Shown in pieces: positions 21,168 to 23,462 of a stretch of 23,462 nucleotides of DNA. The position numbers and the translations under genes were made by a program. Location of the stretch: positions 1-23,462 of the forward strand of contig CALGGM010000136.1 of NCBI GenBank assembly GCA_937915925.1, read 5' to 3'. This DNA is from an uncultured Clostridia bacterium (GTDB taxonomy: Bacteria; Bacillota; Clostridia; Christensenellales; CAG-138). The notes under the pieces are model-generated. The model was not told where the DNA came from and searched no databases. It was given only the letters and a program-made list of their open reading frames with translations. Position 1 is the first letter of the stretch; every line of letters starts with the position of its first letter.

Positions 21168-21287
21168 CGCTGCCGCATGAATTGGCTTCGCCATGAATCC
21201 ACTTCGTTACAGCGGTAGATCGCGCGACGACGCAAGCGTCGTCTATCGCGTACCATGCTTTGGCATGAATTGATCGGTTTTTTCCCT

Positions 21288-21349
21288 GTAGGGGCGGATA
21301 TCATCCGCCCGCCATAACAGCGGAACGGGAAGATGATATCTTCCCCTAC
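21288..21349. repeat. Paired hairpins bounded by GTAGGGG / CCCCTAC
   Basis: A 62-base element beginning GTAGGGG (21288-21294) and ending CCCCTAC (21343-21349), perfect inverted ends. Inside: hairpin GGGCGGAT/ATCCGCCC (21292-21310) and hairpin GGGAAGAT/ATCTTCCC (21327-21345). It sits in the middle of array B like an insertion. The first stem is the same as that at 12995-13013. Confidence 0.75.
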
Positions 21350-21353
21350 GGTT

Positions 21354-21399
21354 GTCATGAAAGGAAGATTTTCCGTACGGAAAATCCACATATCATGAC
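21354..21399. repeat. Nested palindrome at the centre of array B
   Basis: Outer arms GTCATGA (21354-21360) and TCATGAC (21393-21399). Inside is a 20-base perfect palindrome from 21367 to 21386 (half-site GATTTTCCGT). The outer arms carry the CATGA core of the array-B linkers. Confidence 0.75.
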
Positions 21400-21479
21400 G
21401 GCTGTGCCGTCAATTCATGTGCCGTATGGCACAATTCATGTCCGTAGGACAATTCATGGTGCGAAGCGAGAATTCATCA

Positions 21480-21521
21480 AGGAGCCGTTCAGATGCTCTT
21501 GCGAGTTTCTTAACGGCTCCT
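21480..21521 (-). terminator. Stem-loop downstream of pnp
   Basis: Arms AGGAGCCGTT (21480-21489) and AACGGCTCCT (21512-21521), ten perfect bases, 19 bases after the pnp stop. The 22-base interior has a small CTC/GAG stem. On the minus strand it is followed by TTGATG, not a T-run, so it may be a 3'-end stabiliser or a weak terminator. It adjoins the last linker of array B. Confidence 0.55.
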
Positions 21522-21540
21522 ATTTATTCTGTTCGATCTG

Positions 21541-23462
21541 TTACTCGTTATCCGCGTTCTTTTTCGTGTCGGGCAAAAGATCCTTGCGGGTCAGACCGAT
21601 CTTGCCGGTCTTCGGATCGATCTCGAACACGCGCACGAGCACCTGATCGCCGAGGTTCAGCACGTCTTCCACCTTGTTGACGCGCTCTTTGGCGATGCGG
21701 GAAATGTGTAAGAGTCCGTCGGTGCCGGGCTTGAGGTTCACGAATGCGCCGAATTCCTTGATGCCGACGACGGTGCCGAGATAGACCTTGCCGACCTCGA
21801 TGTCCTCGACGATACCGTCGATGATGCGCTTCGCTTCCTCTGCTGCCGCCTGATCGGGCGACGCGATGAACACGCTGCCGTCGTCCTCGATGTCGATCTT
21901 GACGCCGGTCTTCGCGATGATGCCGTTGATCGTCTTGCCGCCGCTGCCGATGACGTCGCGGATCTTGTCCGGATTGATCTTGAACGACAGGATGCGCGGC
22001 GCATAGGGCGAAAGCTCTGCGCGCGGCTCTGCGATCGTCTCCGCCATCTTGTCAAGGATGAACAGACGGCCCTTTCTTGCCTGCTCAAGCGCACGGGTCA
22101 GAATCTCGCGGTCGATACCCTTGATCTTGATATCCATCTGGATCGCGGTAATGCCTTCACGCGTACCCGCCACCTTGAAGTCCATGTCGCCGAGGAAATC
22201 CTCGAGGCCCTGGATGTCGGTGAGGATCGCGATGTTGCCGGACTCGACGTCCTTGATGAGGCCCATCGCAACGCCTGCGACCGGCTTCTTGATCGGGACG
22301 CCCGCGTCCATCAGCGCCAACGTGCTCGCGCAGATCGAAGCCTGCGAGGTCGAACCGTTCGAGCTGATGACTTCGCTCACAAGACGCATGCAGTACGGAA
22401 ACTCCTCTTCAGAGGGAAGCACGGGCAGAAGCGCGCGTTCTGCGAGCGCGCCGTGACCGATCTCGCGGCGGCCGGGGCTGCGCACAGGGCGCGTTTCACC
22501 GGTCGAATACGGCGGCATGTTGTACTGATGCATGTAGCGCTTACTGTCTTCGAGGGTGAGCCCGTCGAGAATCTGCGCTTCCGCGATGGTGCCGAGGGTC
22601 GCAATCGTCATGACCTGCGTCTGACCGCGGGTGAACACGGCGGAGCCATGCGGACGCTCGAGCATATGCACTTCGCTCCAGATCGGACGAATCTCGTCCT
22701 GCGCGCGTCCGTCGGGACGGATCTTCTTGTTGATGATCTTGTCGCGCATGACTTCCTTCTGCATCTGATAGAGGATCGCGTCGACGTCCTTTTCGGAGCC
22801 GGGATCGCTCTCCGCAAACGCAGCCTTGGTCTCTTCCTTGACCTGCTCGGTGCGCACCTCGCGCTCGTGACGGTCGAAGGTGTCCATCTGCCAGACGACC
22901 TTGTCCATCGCGTACTCGCGCACGCGGCGATTGAGGTCCTCGTCCGGAACGTGAATGTTGACTTCCATCTTGGACTTGCCGATCTCCGCCTGAATGCCCG
23001 CGATAAAGTCGACGATCTTCTTGATCTCTTCATGCGCAAACAGGATCGCGCCGAGCATTTCCTCCTCGGTGACTTCGTTTGCGCCCGCCTCGACCATCAT
23101 GACCGCGTCGCGCGTACCTGCGACGGTCAGCGCAAGGCGGCTCTTTTCACGCTGCGCACAGTCTGGGTTTAAGATGTACTCGCCGTCGATCATGCCGACC
23201 GCCACGGAACCCGTCGGTCCCATGAACGGCGCCGGAGAGATGGACAGCGCGATGGAGGAGCCGATCATGCCCAGCACGTCGGGCTGAATGTCCTGCTCCA
23301 CGGAGAGAACGGTCGCGATGACCTGCACGTCGTTGTAGAATCCCTTCGGAAACAGCGGGCGCAGCGGGCGATCGATAAGACGCGAGGTAAGGATCGCCTT
23401 TTCGGTCGGGCGGCCTTCGCGCTTGATGAAGCCGCCGGGGATCTTGCCGACCGCATACAGCT
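21541..23462 (-). CDS. pnp: Polyribonucleotide nucleotidyltransferase (partial, 5' end outside window)
   Basis: PNPase, a 3'-to-5' phosphorolytic exoribonuclease in mRNA decay. The window holds about 639 codons of a protein normally near 700 aa; the frame runs off the right edge. Reading from the edge, LYAVGKIPGGFIKREGRPTEKAILTSRLIDRPLRPLFP belongs to the first RNase PH domain. The helical linker and second RNase PH domain follow (RPDGRAQDEIRPI, RGQTQVMTIATLG, GRREIGHGALAERAL, VISSNGSTSQASICASTLALMDAGVP). Near the C-terminus are a KH domain with the GSGG loop (KIRDVIGSGGKTINGI) and an S1 domain (GKVYLGTVVGIKEFGAFVNLKPGTDGLLHISRIAKERV). A stem-loop follows the stop. Its placement upstream of the M16 peptidase is common in Firmicutes, but here a hairpin array and a new promoter separate them. 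Confidence 0.97.
   Translation of the reverse strand, partial: LYAVGKIPGGFIKREGRPTEKAILTSRLIDRPLRPLFPKGFYNDVQVIATVLSVEQDIQPDVLGMIGSSIALSISPAPFMGPTGSVAVGMIDGEYILNPDCAQREKSRLALTVAGTRDAVMMVEAGANEVTEEEMLGAILFAHEEIKKIVDFIAGIQAEIGKSKMEVNIHVPDEDLNRRVREYAMDKVVWQMDTFDRHEREVRTEQVKEETKAAFAESDPGSEKDVDAILYQMQKEVMRDKIINKKIRPDGRAQDEIRPIWSEVHMLERPHGSAVFTRGQTQVMTIATLGTIAEAQILDGLTLEDSKRYMHQYNMPPYSTGETRPVRSPGRREIGHGALAERALLPVLPSEEEFPYCMRLVSEVISSNGSTSQASICASTLALMDAGVPIKKPVAGVAMGLIKDVESGNIAILTDIQGLEDFLGDMDFKVAGTREGITAIQMDIKIKGIDREILTRALEQARKGRLFILDKMAETIAEPRAELSPYAPRILSFKINPDKIRDVIGSGGKTINGIIAKTGVKIDIEDDGSVFIASPDQAAAEEAKRIIDGIVEDIEVGKVYLGTVVGIKEFGAFVNLKPGTDGLLHISRIAKERVNKVEDVLNLGDQVLVRVFEIDPKTGKIGLTRKDLLPDTKKNADNE

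Larger units (their letters stand above)
21157..21477. repeat. Hairpin array B with ATGAATT / AATTCAT linkers
   Basis: Left half: linker ATGAATT at 21157, 21177, 21193 (one mismatch, ATGAATC) and 21265, around hairpins GCGGC/GCCGC (21164-21176), GGC/GCC (21184-21192) and CATGC/GCATG (21254-21267). Right half: linker AATTCAT at 21412, 21433, 21451 and 21471, around hairpins GACGGC/GCCGTC (21397-21411), TGTGCC/GGCACA (21418-21433) and GTCC/GGAC (21440-21450), plus a weak GC-GAA-GC. Linker orientation reverses across the centre, as in array A, although the linker sequence is different. Linker spacing in the compact parts is 16-21 bases. Confidence 0.8.
21106..21540. other. Gene-free 435-base stretch between pnp and the peptidase gene
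   Basis: No gene is seen. It holds the M16 promoter region (21139-21167), the left half of hairpin array B (21157-21271) with a GACGACGC/GCGTCGTC hairpin at 21226-21243 (outer GGTA/TACC), an inserted paired-hairpin element (21288-21349), a nested palindrome (21354-21399), the right half of array B (21393-21477) and the pnp 3' stem-loop (21480-21521). Confidence 0.8.

Noticed and set aside
1..23462. tRNA, rRNA, riboswitch or insertion-sequence transposase genes
   Set aside because: No cloverleaf, rRNA segment, recognisable riboswitch core or transposase frame was found in the intergenic regions. The repeats here are short non-coding elements.

Overview
The window looks like a chromosomal piece of a fairly GC-rich member of the Clostridia, probably an uncultured gut lineage of the Oscillospirales/Christensenellales type. 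This rests on the gene orders pnp - M16 peptidase - sepF - divIVA, yceD - rpmF and plsX - acpP - rnc - smc - ftsY, on SMC used with RNase III and FtsY, on Gram-positive features (SepF, DivIVA, PadR) and on AGGAGG-type ribosome sites. The taxon is inferred; no rRNA is present. Almost everything is on the minus strand, so biological order runs from high to low coordinates.

Region 1 (23462-21106): the 3' part of pnp, then a gene-free 435-base stretch holding a hairpin array. Region 2 (21105-14913): a tightly packed operon of seven genes: M16 zinc peptidase, dimeric-type dUTPase, HlyD-like membrane protein, YggS-family PLP protein, SepF, a very short DivIVA-domain protein and a YgiQ-type radical SAM protein. 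Genes overlap or are spaced by 1-13 bases. Region 3 (14882-14085): yceD-rpmF, with its own sigma-A promoter laid over the ygiQ stop codon and a strong terminator after rpmF.

Region 4 (14084-6735) is an accessory block between rpmF and plsX, genes that are often close neighbours in Firmicutes. It holds, from right to left, a second hairpin array and a mosaic of inverted repeats, a NUDIX hydrolase bracketed by inverted copies of a repeat, more palindromic elements, a plus-strand lipoprotein of unknown function, a PadR regulator, and a divergent FtsX/MacB-like ABC exporter operon (744-aa permease, 377-aa permease, ATPase). A dyad with the geometry of a PadR operator sits exactly in the 17-bp promoter spacer of the exporter.

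Region 5 (6734-1): plsX and acpP (each with a clear promoter), an acpP terminator that runs directly into the rnc ribosome site, then the rnc-smc-ftsY operon joined by ATGA and TAATG overlaps, ending in two hairpins. These genes serve phospholipid/fatty-acid synthesis, RNA processing, chromosome organisation and SRP targeting.

The most unusual material is the non-coding DNA. Two arrays of tiny hairpins (13910-14073 and 21157-21477) share no linker sequence, yet both consist of two half-arrays whose linker reverses orientation at the centre. Around them lie hairpins with constant GTAGGGG-type flanks but variable stems, and several nested inverted repeats.
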